Positions 23,741 through 37,084 of a DNA stretch of 64,000 bases are shown here, one piece after another; position 1 is the stretch's first letter, and each line of letters begins with the position of its first letter. This DNA comes from Acanthosoma haemorrhoidale (taxonomy: Eukaryota > Arthropoda > Insecta > Hemiptera > Acanthosomatidae), in assembly GCA_930367205.1 (NCBI GenBank), contig OV884012.1, forward strand, positions 56,255,239 through 56,319,238, in the 5' to 3' direction. The translations under genes were made by a program, and so were the position numbers. The notes below the pieces were generated by a model. It was given only the letters and a program-made list of their open reading frames with translations. It was not told the origin of the DNA and did no database searches.

Positions 23741-25379
23741 TATCACAAAACAACATACAAATATAAGATCACGGATGAATAATACATGATCTACAATTTT
23801 ATCAAAGAAAACCAAAACTATTCTAATTAAAAGTATACATAGTGAATCCATTACTCAATTTGTTGTGTTTCAAACTAAAAATAATGCTAAATCAAAATAT
23901 GTCAGCAAGTTAATTGTTATTAGCTGTGATATCTAATCGTACAGGTGTGAATTTTTCACCTACAACTACCCCCATTTAATTACTGGCTTTAAAGATTAGG
24001 GATGTTTTCTATGGGTGAAGAGTCTCATTGAGGTCCACTCAGCCTCGTGAACAGCAACTTGAATAAAAAAAGAACAAATCCGGTTTAATAAACTAAAATG
24101 AAAGATGAATGTAAATAGCCTAGCTCGAATCATGTTAGCTACTGAGTGCCTTACAACGGCAACCTTTATCAGCTATATTTCTTTGTGACAGGTTGCAACA
24201 TGGATTTTGACATTTAAATAGTAGAGGAAATTTGCCTCTAGAAAACGTTCAGCATAATATACTTAGCAAAATCAAGTTATCTTTCTTTGTTTCTTTTAAT
24301 GCATGCGTACTTCTAGCCTTGGAGGTATAATCCACATGAATAAATTACCTTGCAGTGCTCAAGTTCAGACAAACTCAGAGTGTATTTTATGAAAACTGAA
24401 CTTTAAATGATAACCAGCTAATGTATATGTTGTTTGTTGGCAGTTTGAGAGGTTCTTCGAGAGGGCATATGTGCCTATTCCACACTACATGACCAAATAC
24501 AACTTACAACAATAGTATAGTGAAAACATTTTGTACATGAAATACTTTTAAAACGATTATTACCTGTTTTATATTATATTACCTGTTGCATGGACCATTA
24601 AGACAAATATGAGAATTATGCTTCTGATGTTTAAGTATTGTAAGTCAGCCAACACAACTTACCTGAAAACAAAAATCAAAATTAGTGATTATTTTTCAAA
24701 CAATTTGTGCTTAAATATTAATTTAAATATGCTCTATATTCCAGACCATCTTCGTTATTATCATGATTAAGGTTATAATTTATAATTATTTTAATGTCCA
24801 CAAATTGCCAGGTATTATTATAGTACGATTAAGTCCATTAATGAAACTATTAGGGAATCCATGATTTAATATGTACTATGTTTTAGGATGAAAATATGAA
24901 AACTATAAAACAAAAATAAACTTATTCACTGATTATTAATTAGTCTGGTACAAAATAAAAAAAGTAATTCTTACCATAAACCAATATTTTAACTATTTAT
25001 AAAATTATTTCTCACCAACACGTTCTGAACGATTCAATGAAATCCACCAACAGATGGATTATTCATATCTTTCATTGTATATCTTCAGTAAAAGGAGTGA
25101 ATGTAATTCAAATTTGTAATCACTTACCTGAAATAAAAAAACAATTATCAGACAATGTTAAGCAATCACATTGTAATGTATAAATAATGACTATAACAGG
25201 CATAAATTATAATAAAATTACAAGATACATACGTAATGAAGACAATTTCATTTAATTTACATCATTAGAAAGTAAATAATATAGAACATTTAAAGAGAGA
25301 CCAAGCCAGTTAGAGGACGCTACGATCATAAGAGATGTATGTTGTTTATTCATTCTGATGTTAGTCATTATAGATAAAG
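23741..25379. other. Right part of unit B, no gene
   Basis: It aligns with 11995-13000 of unit A in three blocks, with about 230 bp extra at 24913-25143. No coding potential seen. From 25216 to 25379 it is unassigned. Confidence 0.6.
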
Positions 25380-27995
25380 AAAATATACAGGACCAAAGGC
25401 ACGCCATCGTGGGTGACTTGAATGCCAACCACAGCTGCAGGAGCAGCACGGTATCTAACGATCTAGGCCACTACATCATCAAGACGCCACTCACGGTTAT
25501 CCACCCTGGCCTGTAGACCTTAAGACACTCTGCCAACCCCGACAGGACTTCTACACCCGACCTACTACTAACACAGAAGCCACACCAAGCCACCAGGTGC
25601 TCCACCTTGGACTTCACCACATCCGATCATCTGTCTGTTCTCTACGAACTGGACGGTGACATACCAGAGCCGCCGGCTTCGAGATCCAGGTATGATGAGG
25701 CGTGGTGGGGCCTCTTCAAACACCTGATCAAGACCGAGCTACCCACAATTGCACGTCTAAGTCACACCTGGGATATCAACTACGCTATCTCAGCTTCAAG
25801 ATGTCATCGACCGAGCCGCCGATGCCTCGATTCCGAAATTTTCTACGGCACCTCCTTCTCTGAGGAAATCACCAGAACACATCCTAACTGTTTAGACAGC
25901 GCAACAATATCAAGAACAGGTGGTTTAGAACCAAAAACAGGGACTTAAAACCAGTGTTCAATGCCCTCACAACACAAGTAAAGTCCCTGATGGCCCGGTG
26001 GAAAAACTCGGTATGGGAAGACCGCCTCACGAGCCTACACGGCGATTACAAACGCATGTGGAGACTGGTGAAGACCGGCCGATCCAAAAAGAGTAGTGTA
26101 AGGCTGACTGTAAACGGGCAGTTCATCCCTCCCACCATACAGGCATACATGTTGACAGATCACTACGGCGCATTAAGTCAGACCGAACCAATCGGAGCCC
26201 TCGACCCTCACTCCCTCTCCCTCCCCACCAGGATCAAAATCTACATGTCTCACAGGCAAGTGGCTGCATTCATTTGGCGTACCAACAGGGACAAGGCACC
26301 AATGGACGATGGGATTCAGACGTCTTGCTAAAGCAGCTACCTAGGAAAGGAATATCCTACTACCAACGTAATAAATTCCTGCTTCAGACTTCATTATTTC
26401 CCTCAGAAATGGAAGCACGCTGTGGTCATCCCTCTCCTGAAGCCAGCGAAAAGCGGCTGTGAGCCATCTCACTACCGCCCTATCAGTCTGCTGACTCAGC
26501 TATCAAAGTTGTTCAAAAGAATCATCCACCTACATTTCTCCGAATACTGTGAGGCACATGAAGTTATCCAACCAGAGCAGAGTGGTTTCAGTTCAGGCTT
26601 AAGTGCGAACAACAACCTGGCGAGACTACAACACAACGTCGCGTCGAGCATCCGGAGTAACAGAGCTACCACAATAATCTCGCTGGATTGCTCGAAAACC
26701 TTCAACTCAGTGGACTACTACACTCTGCTTCAACGTCTGAAGGAATTTGATTTCTCGGAACAGCTGCAGAACCTCATGACTTCGTATCTCACAGGCACCA
26801 CGTCTACCACCAGAAGAAAATACACTGCCAGTGTCCCCCAAGGATCAGTGCTAGCCTCTCTGCTGTTTAACATTTACACTGCCCACATCGTAGGAACCTC
26901 GTACCCCAACTGTGAGGTGTCGTCGGCGTACGCGGACGACATCGGTATATACAGCACCAGCCTCAATCCGACCAGAGCACTGAAATTTGCAGGGGGCACC
27001 CGCCAACTCATCGCTGAGAAAATCAACGCCGTCAATATCCAGGTAAACCCGGCTAAGACACAAGGGATTATTTTCAGCTACAAAACAGGCCCTAGTAAGC
27101 TACCAAAATCCTTCATCTTAGACAGGAAATAATACAACGTGAGTAACAAAATCTGCTATCTCGGTATTACTTATGGCAGACAGCTGTCTTTCACCACGCA
27201 TCTCAGCAAAAAGTTGAAAAGTGTCCGAAAAACCTTTTACAGTCTAGGTCACCTACTTTACAGTCCAGCCATATCAGTACACCTCAAGCTGCTGATATAC
27301 CAAAGTGTCCTGAGACCGGCTCTAATGTACAGGAATCCGTTTTACAGGTACCTAACCCCAATACTCTAATAAGGGTCCAACAATTTCAGAACAGAGTTCT
27401 CCGCACCTCCCTCACGCACAGCCCGTTCCACAGGATGAAAGCAGCCGCAAGACATGAAAAATATGAAGTGCTCACCATCCAAGATTTCATCAAGAGACGG
27501 CACATCAAATTTTTCGACTCTTTACGGCACTGCCATAATCCTCTTTTCTGTGACCTACAACCCCCACCACTACCCGTCAGATGGAAGCACTGCTGGTCCG
27601 CAGAAGCATGGAAGCAGATAGACCTCGACCCCGAGGCCCCTGACGGAGACTGACCAAATCACACACAGCCGAGTGAAAGCAGACGATCTCCCGGCCAATT
27701 CCATTGTAGCAAGATGGCAGCTCTACATTCCCCCCCCCCCTAGGCTCAAGGGGTAAGGTCGACACCTCGGCCACCGGCCCCGACCTGATCGACTACATCC
27801 TCATGGCTAAGACCCCTAGGCTCAACCCTCGGTGGACTCTCACCACCGTCCCGATATCACCTTACCTCTCCCGAGGCCCTCTACACTCCTCATCCTCTAC
27901 ACACATCCTTCAAATGGGACTCCCCCCCCCCTAGTTAGATTAGTATCCTTTTTATTTTTCCCTTATATTATTTTAAGAGATATGGAAAATTTTTT
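25380..27995 (+). pseudogene. Jockey-type LINE (family J2), 5'-truncated and broken ORF2
   Basis: In order on the + strand: endonuclease tail (HAIVGDLNANH at about 25405; TSDHLSVLYE at 25617), linker, reverse transcriptase (YRPISLL at 26475; DCSKTFNSV at 26687 for motif A; PQGSVLASLLFNIY; AYADDIGIYS at 26927), thumb (ICYLGITYG at 27151) and the C-terminal FIKRRHIKFFDSLRH at 27488. Several frameshifts and stops break it, for example near 25950, 26335 and 27132. The 3' UTR is C-rich (AAATGGGACTCCCCCCC near 27913) and ends in a T-rich, A-poor tail near 27990. It is GC-richer than its surroundings. Related 3' sequence recurs at 48170-48420. Confidence 0.88.
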
Positions 27996-28685
27996 TTTAT
28001 AAATGAAATCAGAAATGAATTAAATGATCAGTAGCCTCACCATTTATTTTGACATTACTTAAATTATTTTTCCAACTAAAATTTTTGTTACAAAATTTAA
28101 TTATTGAATTGTATTTTTTTAAATATAAATGTATGAATAAAGGTATTAGAAAGTGAAGGAGTATTATTGCGAGATATTCACAAGAGTTTCTTAAGAACTT
28201 ATTAAACAATAATAAAAATCCACCTGGTATCTTTCACTAAAAATAGTTCATTTCACCTTGAAAATGGCTATTGAAATTCCTTTGTGTTATAATACTTAGG
28301 GTGTCTTAAACCAAATGCAAATAATAAGAACTTAAAACTTCAATTAAATTCTAATCAAGGAGTTGAGAAATCGTAGAGGTTAGCTGAACAGGTAAGATTT
28401 TGCAGTCGTTTGATTTTTGATACACACTTCCCGTTATTGTATTTTAATCAAAAACTAATTAGCATGTTTCGAGCTTTTGTGGAATATACCTTGATAGTTT
28501 CAGTATGTAACCTCGTCCCAACGAACTAGCATTGTGTTTAGTGAGCTTTGTGGTGATTTCTAGTTTGACATGGGAAGTGGTTTTGGCTAATGAGCGATTC
28601 TTTCCTCCCAAAAAAGTAAGGTATATACATACTAATGTTTAAAGCTCTGTTTAAAATACTACTGTATTGATTCCGAGTTTGAATG
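27996..28685. other. No gene recognised
   Basis: AT-rich sequence between two LINE fragments. I see nothing in it. Confidence 0.5.
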
Positions 28686-28689
28686 AAAA

Positions 28690-29575
28690 AAAAAAAATAC
28701 TGTCCTGTGTCCTCCGGGCAGCTCTACTGTGCGGTGCCCCGCTATTCACCCACTTGATTGACAATAAAGCCAAATGTCTCCAACATTTCCGGAATGGGAG
28801 GGATCACGCAAAAAGTGGTCCGATATACCTCACTCGAGAGGTTAAAGAACGCTGACCGACACCCGTTGCTCTTGGTGTGCTGACGGTGGGTGAGTTCATC
28901 CACCGGAGTTACATCAAGTTTTTTGACTCGTTGCAGCACCTCACAAACATAGTGTTTAACACTATGACCGCCCATCCCGCATCGATGGCAACAGACTGTC
29001 GGGGAAAATTAGATTATGATTTAGTTTAAGTTAGTTTTAAGTTTGATCAAAAAGGTGAGTTCCATCACCTTTATTAGAGTCAGTTCAGTTCAGTCACGTA
29101 TAATGTGTATTATTATACTTGTGATTATAGCAGGTCACGAGGCCACTGCCGTTTCAGTCTCCGAGGAGGATTATAGGGATGAGTGGCACAGTGCAATGAC
29201 TGTGCTACAGGATTAGGGTGGTTGGAAAGGCTACTGTGGAATTTTATAAACTTGGAAGGGATGAGTTCTAGAATTTCGGGTATATTAAGGTCGTTATGAA
29301 GGGTTTTGTTATCTGTGGACTTGGGAGGCCTCTGGGCTGTCTGTAAATATTGTATGAATGAGCGAGTGAATGATGAATTGTAAATATGGTATGAATGATA
29401 GTATATCTTAATTACTTATTCCCTAGCAAGGCAGATTGTAATTTTAGCACAATAAAGGAATTATATATTATACTTGTTTATTCCATTATATAATTTTTAT
29501 AAAATATCAAAACCTGTACACAATGTAGCGACGCTACATGAAATACAAAAATAATTTGTAAATAAATTCACCTGA
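28690..29575 (+). pseudogene. Jockey-type LINE 3' fragment (family J1), interrupted by a nested LINE
   Basis: The translation begins VLRAALLCGAPLFTHLIDN, shifts frame, then reads VGEFIHRSYIKFFDSLQHL and ends ATDCRGKLD before the 3' UTR. This is the end of a Jockey-type ORF2, matching 31226-31605. The 3' UTR is split at 29111-29122 by another insertion (29123-29465) and resumes TATTATACTTGT-TTATTCC. It ends near TGTAAATAAATTCACC (about 29575), as does the other J1 copy. Confidence 0.75.
29123..29465. mobile_element. Twin-primed (internally inverted) LINE insertion, family J3
   Basis: 29125-29310 matches 43730-43910 read on the + strand, that is, the antisense of J3 ORF2 and its stop. From about 29311 the sequence flips to J3 sense, with the 3' UTR ending CACAATAAAGGAATTATATAT. 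The whole is flanked by the 12-bp direct repeat TATTATACTTGT (29111-29122 and 29466-29477). Inverted 5' part, sense 3' end and target duplication are the hallmarks of twin priming during target-primed reverse transcription. Confidence 0.85.
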
Positions 29576-29579
29576 GAAT

Positions 29580-31225
29580 CTATAATTGTATATAATTATC
29601 TGTAAATTTTTGAGGGGCTATGAAGGAAAAAAATAATACTATATTGATTGCATGTAAACAGTTAAATAAATAAATGAACGACTCTAGATCAACAGTAACG
29701 TACCTACGAAGTCGGAGGCACACATTTTGGGGCGGGAATTTTTTATATATTTGATTAAATAAAAAAAAAATAAAAAAAAACATATAATAATGTTGCAATC
29801 AACAAAATCAATTATTACAATACTTATGCAATTAAACAAAAATGCGCGGTGGCCCAACCCGACATTTGTGTGCTTAAACTCTGAAAAGCAGAAAACACGT
29901 ACGTCCTAAATTTGGAATTGGCTATGGCCACATAAAGATACATAACCTGGTGGTGAACATTAGAACTACTGAAGAAAGTGCTTTTTAAAGGGTCGCTTGT
30001 TTTAAGATAATTACTGAAATGTCGAAAGTATATGCAATACGTAGGGCCTGCTCTACAAGAACAAGCAAAACGATAGAAAAAACGGAAAAGGGCCTATTGA
30101 ACTTCTAATATTTATTAAAAAATATAGGTTGGAAAACTATTGGAGTATGGTTAATTAATAATAGGCGTAAGTGTCGCTAAATATGAATGGCGATTTTATA
30201 AATTAAAAGTAATTAAATTCGGTTCAACAATGAGTGATTTAAGATTGCGAAATCTAGCGATTCTTTTCATAGAAAAACAACTAACAGTTGACGTCATTCA
30301 AGACTTTCGTAATAAAAAATCAAGAAAAATAAATATATAAACACGCTTTATTTTATCATTATATGTGTTAATAAAAGGGAGTTTTTTAAATTTATTTATT
30401 CGAGTTCAGCAATTATTAATAACCACTCTTGATTTCGATTGACTTAGAAACGGCGGAAAATTGGGGACCTCCTCAGGTGGCGAAAACTCTAGGTAGGCCA
30501 CTGTACATCAATAGATAGTTTCAGGCCCTCAGAATAAAATGACACTCGGAGATGAACGCCCCTGCACCTTAATATATAGCAGAGCCCCAATTCAATGAGT
30601 GTATTTTTTAGCAACATAACTACAGCTACCACAATCAGCGAGGTGAATCTGCTCAGTGGATAACAGAGACAGGAGCCTTCACACACAGGGCAATTAAGGG
30701 CAGGTCCTTGATAGGCCACCTCCAAGACCGGCCTTCTGCCTCGGGCAGGCCATCGGATCTTGTTCCAGTCGCCGACTTCCATACCTGGCCATCTTCCATC
30801 TGAGGTCCTCACTTCACTCATCGGCAATGTTGCAGAACTCCAGTTTTTGGTCAATGAAGACCGAAGGAAAATGCTTCATTATGATCCGGAAAAGGGGTGA
30901 CGACCGTTTCGTCAGTCTGCATTGTTAAACTAAGTTGAAATTAAGTGTGATAACCCCCCCCCCCTATTAAGGGTTTAATACAACCTTTGAAAATGATGCA
31001 AACACGATTTTAATAGTTTTATCAGCTTGTAATTATAATCTACGAAAGTTCTAATACATATTACTACTATTATTACTCTGGATCATTAATTTGACCTTGT
31101 ACTCGATATGATTGGGAAATGTTGACTAGTTTATTCCCAGCTTATAATTTAGATATATTGCGCAGATTTATAGCCATTATTTTAAAAAGGTTTAAATGCT
31201 ATTAATGTTAGGTAGTACATCCAAT
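29580..31225. other. No gene recognised; one unexplained GC-richer patch
   Basis: Mostly AT-rich. 30450-30900 is richer in GC and holds a 121-codon minus-strand frame (30489-30854) with three cysteine-containing stretches but no domain I know. A neighbouring minus-strand frame (DLRWKMARYGSRRLEQDP) also reads like coding, which is more typical of a decayed repeat than of a gene. A C13 run is at about 30954. Confidence 0.35.
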
Positions 31226-31605
31226 AAAATTGTACGGCTTGGTGTTCCGTCGGTGGGTGAGTTCATCCACCGAAGACACATCAAGTTTTTTGACTCGTTG
31301 CAGCCCTAACAAACCCAGTATATAACACTATGACCCCAGCACCCTTCGCGCATCAATGGCAACAGGATGTCGGGAAAAATTAGATTAAGATTTTGTTTGT
31401 TAGATTTATGTTAGTTTTAGGTCTATGATAAGGTTAGTCCCATCACTTTTAAACATGTTTAGACAATGAATGTATAATGTAAATTACACTTTTGTAACAA
31501 TCACAAATCGCAATGAAATATTATTAAAAACTGTATAAAATGTAGCCAAGCTACAGGACATATAATGACCTACTGTAAATAAATTCATTTATGTAAAATC
31601 TATAC
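31226..31605 (+). pseudogene. Jockey-type LINE 3' fragment (family J1)
   Basis: It starts in GVPSVGEFIHRRHIKFFDSL, shifts frame, continues through a stop into a 3' UTR close to that at 28980-29575, and ends TGTAAATAAATTCA. It is severely 5'-truncated. Confidence 0.75.
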
Positions 31606-32250
31606 GGATTTCCATAATTTATAACGCTTTTCACGTTTAATTTTTTGCTAAAGTCATCAAGTTATTATATCTTTACCAACACATATACAGCATAGCCCGG
31701 AGTGATTTTAAATGTACTTATAAAATTTCGAACAGACCTAATAATTATTACGGCTACTACCGCTGAAAGACAGATGACTGACTCACCCCGTACCGGTCAG
31801 AAATTGTAGCCCTCCCTCCCTACAAGCTCGGCCACAGTTGACTAACTATTCACTAAGCATCAAACCTTGGCCAAGTAATACCTTTGTTGTCCGAACTCAT
31901 CGCCTGAATCAATCGGCAAGTGAAAACTTTCTGTCAGTAGATTAATTTTTTTTTTAATAAACTTTCCTCAAACAATGGCAGATTAAACCGTTAGCGCGGG
32001 GACAAAAACTGAACCGAGCCAGTGAGATAGAAAATACCCCTCGCTTGTTTAGACCATACAAAAAGAAAGGGCCATTGTTAACTAGAGATTGTCTTCGACG
32101 TCAGCATTGGAAAGGTAGGCCAGTACGACACGGCAGGTCCCCCGGCTAGATGGGACACATCTAACAACCTTGTATAAACAAAAAACACATGTTGCATTAA
32201 AAATACTTTCTGCGGGAGTCAACAAACTTTTGTATGGAGAAAGAAAATTA
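31606..32250. other. No gene recognised
   Basis: Mixed composition. I see no gene or known repeat. Confidence 0.5.
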
Positions 32251-32254
32251 ATAT

Positions 32255-32475
32255 GCGGGAGCTCTCATATGGTAAAGGTTAGCGCAATTTCTTAATAGTA
32301 TGAAGGCTTTGGGTTCAAACCGCTAAATGGAAAGTGAATTTATTTAATTTTCATAAATGGAGGAGGGCGGCTCCAGATATGAAACATGCCTTTCACCCCT
32401 AACTGGGATTCGTTCAACATACATTGAAAATTTCATGACCGTAAGGGATGGAAAGAGGTATAACCCTCCAGTCAT
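32255..32475 (+). repeat. Candidate tRNA-derived SINE
   Basis: ATGGTAAAGGTTAGCGC (32271-32287; D-arm and A box) is followed about 35 bp later by GGGTTCAAACC (32311-32321; B box). A body of roughly 150 bp with GGAGGAGGGCGGCTCC follows. The head is too degenerate for a functional tRNA. Confidence 0.5.
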
Positions 32476-35400
32476 ATAGCAATTGTAATTCACTAAAGGT
32501 TTTACCTCATTCACCACATTTTTAGGCTAATCTATAATTTGTGTTATGCCTGGTATTTGAGGAGTATGAATGTCAGAGATGTGAGGGTTATTGTTATTAA
32601 CAAATCTGTTATATAGTCATGTGTATGCTGGCTGAATGATCTTCAAATCAAAAAATCATGAGTCGTCAAACCCTTTGGACAGTCGTCTCACAAAACTAAC
32701 GAAAATAACGAAACACTAGTGATCTCTATTTACCGGAATGTAGTGATTGGAAAATAAGACGTACTACTTTTCATTATAAGTATCATACATCTATACATCG
32801 TATCATCATTGTATCTGTACATTCTATCATCTTTAAATTAATAGTTTTTTTTTTTTTTACTGAGCTCAGGAAATTCATTGAGTTTATGGCTGTGTTAATT
32901 TGGAACTCGGCGACGTGGTGATTATAGCTGTTTTAATTTTTTGTTCATGCCATTCTCCGGTGTAATGTTAGTTCTACATGATAGAGTCGGTCGATTCACT
33001 GATAGAATGATTAAAAAAAGATTCTGTTGGTATAATCCAGAGTGTGAAAGTTATTTGTTTCGATTGGTTGATAAAGATTTTTTAAGTTTTGCACTAGATC
33101 ATTTGAAATACATAATTTCACTATATCATTTTCGTCACGTTATGTGGCTGTATTGACTATATATAGTATGCAAGTATATATAGCTGCATAACGTGTTATC
33201 TGTAATCGGCATGTCAGCAGTATAATAGCGTAAATAAAAAATGCAATATTGGCCCTTAAGGAACGTATTATCTTGAGGAGAAAAACATTTCATCACCCAC
33301 TAATTATAAATTGTTTCCGTAAACAACCGTATATAACTAGATTTATAGAATATAATATAGAATATTTTCTATATTTATAATATAGAAGATAAATAACTAG
33401 ATTTTTACTGAAACCTCCATAAAAAATTTTTAAACAAATAATAATGCAATTCTTTAACGCATTAAGGCCTTGGTAGACATTATTACCTCAGGCGAAAAAA
33501 AAATGAGTAGAACAAAATTTTGGTTCTTTTTTGGAGTCAGAGTGAATAATTGATATTACATATTCATAGTTTTGGCATGAAGGCTTACCTTCACGAGTTA
33601 AACGATTCATTACTTCATAAGTATTTCTAATTGATACTTAAGGGATATTCACAGCAGAAGATTTGGTAAGTGTTATGTTCCAATGGATTATTTTTCCATA
33701 ACAACAAAAGTGACTGATTTTAAAACAGGACCGAATACATAAATCGTTTAAGTACATGCTAAGCAAAAAGTCAAGTTAGCTCCTTCAAGAGCATGTAATT
33801 AAAAACCATGAAGTGCGAGGACCGGCACTTGAAAGAAACACAATGGAATAGAAAATTCGAGAAAAGCCTCATTCAAAAAGAACTTTCTCCTCGAGTACCT
33901 CCGTATTCTTGGGAGTTTCTTCTTGTTATTCCGATCGCAGCCAAGGACTAACTCGTCGAACTTCTATAGGATATTACCTACACTATTGATTATGGTAGAA
34001 AATATCGATACAAATAGGTTTTGGATCGTCCACTATTTATGATTATTTGAGATATTAATCTATAACAAATAAGATATACCTGACTGCAGCAATATGTAAA
34101 AACAATATTAAATAATTAAATTGCTCACAGTTTTTCATTTCTAAAAATGCTAGTATCACGTGCGATTGCTTAAACCATCATCCTCAGGTGCTTAGAAGAG
34201 CTGCTACCTCGACGGCAGTCTCCCTAGTGCTGGGTCTTCAGGTAACTTTGACTGCAAGTCAGATTGAAGTTAACACTGGACGTCAAATCTTGCAGTTGAT
34301 TTGGTTACTGGCTCGTTATTGAAACTAGTGTGTAGAGCTGTTACAGCAAAGGCGAAGTGTGGTGCACTTCTTGCTGTCAATTGCACGATGGGTTATTGCA
34401 GCTAATATTAAATATCCTTGCACGGGGCCTGCAAAATGTGCGAAAGCCACCAGTTTCGTATCTGATTTTCTTTAATTGCTTTCCCAAGCGCCTGGGGATG
34501 ATGGCTCAAGCCATCGAGCAAGCGTTAGCAATATTAGAAACATTAAAAACTGTGGGCTGACAAAAGTTCTTTCAATTAATTATTAAGGTTCAACCCATAT
34601 CGACCTATACTTCGAAGAAAAAAATTCAATATAAAGTTAAAAACTTGTCGATGGCCAAACAAACCAGTACTTTTTTCCCACTCATGTGGTACCTCAGAGT
34701 TTCCCCCATATCACCTGACGCCATTATTTTCGGTTTTATGGAGTTATTTTTAATTGAAAAAAATGAAACAGTTTAACTCAAAGCTTTTCTCGCGACTGAG
34801 AAAATGTAACAACACGAGTTACGATTGTATTCAAAATAATAAAAAAAATAAATCTTATAAATTTTTAGTTGTGGTATTGACCGTGGCATGGTATTTTGTT
34901 TGTAATTATTAGTGAAAAAAAAGGAAGTAGTCTTTTGGTTCTTTAATATTTTCTCTTTGGCTAGTAATTATTGAAAAAACTTTTATACAGGTTTTGACTG
35001 TTACAAACGTTTGCGCTGTTAACAGTACGCATTGTAGATTGTAAGACATCTGTAAAGAGTAAGCATCCTCCCAGGTATTCACTCAAATATTAAGCCATTA
35101 ATTATGTTCAATACCAGTAAATAAATAGTAAATTACATAAAAAAGACTCTTTTCGAAAAGATCCATAGGGGAGTCGGGAATCGAATCTTTTATTACGTTA
35201 ATCAAAAAGAAACAAAAATGAACTATATTATCTTGGTGATTAGAGTATGAAATCAAGATTTCAAAATCTTTATTAAGCGTATCCAATGTTTGTTAGAGAC
35301 ATATTTATCTTCCAAAATAATGATGATGATTATTAATATGATTATGCGTGGATGTTCAACTTATGTCCCAAAACATAATTCAACAACTTGAACATCAACT

Positions 35401-35510
35401 GTTTTAATTAGTGAATGCGATATTTCTAAAGAAACCTTAACTGTATTATCTATTACAATTAAATGGATGTCTTTACGTCATCTTTACCTTGTATGAAGGT
35501 AGAAACAATA
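32476..35510. other. No gene recognised
   Basis: AT-rich. Frames at 32941-33156 and 34357-34560 (+) and 35098-35286 (-) are short and featureless. A palindromic AT stretch based on ATAATATAGAA lies at 33345-33400. Nothing else seen. Confidence 0.45.
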
Positions 35511-35514
35511 AAAT

Positions 35515-35815
35515 AAAATAGGGAAACAAAGCCTTTTAAGTTAATGGTCCCTGAGTCCACAAATTAAGATTCATCCCAAATATCCAGCGATATGAGCTGA
35601 AATATTTCGTGACTGACACCAGAATAAACTGAACACAACTGAGTGTGTCCGACAGCCTCTCTCTGCACGGACTGTTGAGTAACATCGGGGCTTGTATAAA
35701 ATGAATCAAAAGTCACTCTTAGTTGAAGGATTCGAATTCAGAACCATCATGTCCAATGGACTTTATACTGAACGTTCGATAACAATTAATAGAAAGCACC
35801 ATAGCACGAACATTA
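35515..35815 (-). repeat. Candidate tRNA-derived SINE
   Basis: On the minus strand AATTGTTATCGAACG (A-box region, about 35780-35795) is followed by GAATTCGAATCC (B box, 35728-35739) with tRNA-like spacing, and the anticodon-arm region between them is readable. A body of about 200 bp extends to lower coordinates. Confidence 0.5.
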
Positions 35816-37084
35816 TTTAATTTAATAACTTACATAACAGGCACATTCATGGGGTTCACGAATTATACAACGCTGACTAGTACAAACGAGTTCCCGTTTC
35901 CTACTTCCTGCTCCGACCGAGAAGCAAGGGTCAACTGTAGGATCCTCAAGAGTTGACTTTACAACACATAAGAAGCATCGCCGGCGCAGAGGAAACATGT
36001 TTAACTTCGCTTATTCATCGAGCGAGCTGGTAGGAAAATAAAGTAAAGGGACTTTCGATGAGTGTAAGTTGAAGGGAGGTCAATTCGAAAATATTTACAA
36101 AATTTTATATAAGTCTTATAAGAGTAATTGAATTTGCCAGCAACTTCAAATTGATGTTGTCTCCAAGAATACAAGTACTGAGAATTTTTAGCCTAAGAAA
36201 GAACATGCTAATGTGCAAATGAAAATCGTCAATAGAAAACATGAAATATTTAATCGCAATTATTTGTAAATGGTATGAAACGATGAAGGGAAACAGAAAA
36301 ATAAGTAATCAAATCTAGACGTGAATGAAAGTGTTTGTCATTTGCTAAAATATTGTTATTGGGGTCAACACATAGACTCAATAAAGCTTCATTTATGTCT
36401 TATGTGCAAGACAGAAGATGCTTACTATTAATAAACATTAAAACCAATAGGTTGCTTTTGGATTTTATTGTTCGCGGGCAAAGTAATTACTGAAGATGGA
36501 TAGCACACTAAGAATAAGTGGACATTTCTCTGTAAACAAGTGGCCGTCAACCACATCCACACACAGTCAACTTGGACAGGACCTCTGTTATCAACGATGG
36601 ACATTCAGCATGAATCGTATGCATTGGGAGACACATTCACGTTCCCGTGTGATCGTGGTCATTGCAAGTCAGTACACAGAATACAAATAATTAGATAATG
36701 GAACGTTTGAATATACTTTAAGTATGCATCGAAATCGAAAATACCTCCTATAACGCTCTAGCAAGGGCCCACACTTACAACCCCTTGCTTCAAATATATT
36801 TGCTTGACTGATATGTTCCATACATGGAGAACATGCGCTCAATTCATGCCAAAAATCTCCTTCCGTTACCCATGGCGTGTTTCAAAATTTTCATTTAAGG
36901 AAGTAGTAGGTGAGTCTTGGGTACGAGCTCGATTTCGCCTGTAAATATGACTGGGATTCACTTGAGAGTTAACGAGTTCTGGCTGTAAATCACTCCCTGG
37001 TCTGAGAAATGTCTTGCAAAAGTCATGTATAGTGAACTGTGCAACCTCGTTTTGCAACGGCGCGTGGGAAAGCCTTCCTTCACT
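35816..37084. other. No gene recognised
   Basis: No convincing open frame or known repeat. Short frames at 36496-36690 (+) and 36866-37057 (-) carry no domain. Confidence 0.45.

Larger units (their letters stand above)
16390..25215. repeat. Segmental duplication, unit B (decayed copy)
   Basis: Collinear partner of 91-13010 (blocks listed there). It is shorter because about 3.8 kb upstream of exon 1 and the exon 4-5 region have no counterpart. It is interrupted by a DD41D element and by other repeats at 21.8-23.7 kb. A stretch at about 24913-25143 is extra relative to unit A. 16510-17100, within the unit, has no gene and only a weak internal direct repeat around AAATATCTTGGTG (about 16760 and 17038). 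Confidence 0.8.
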
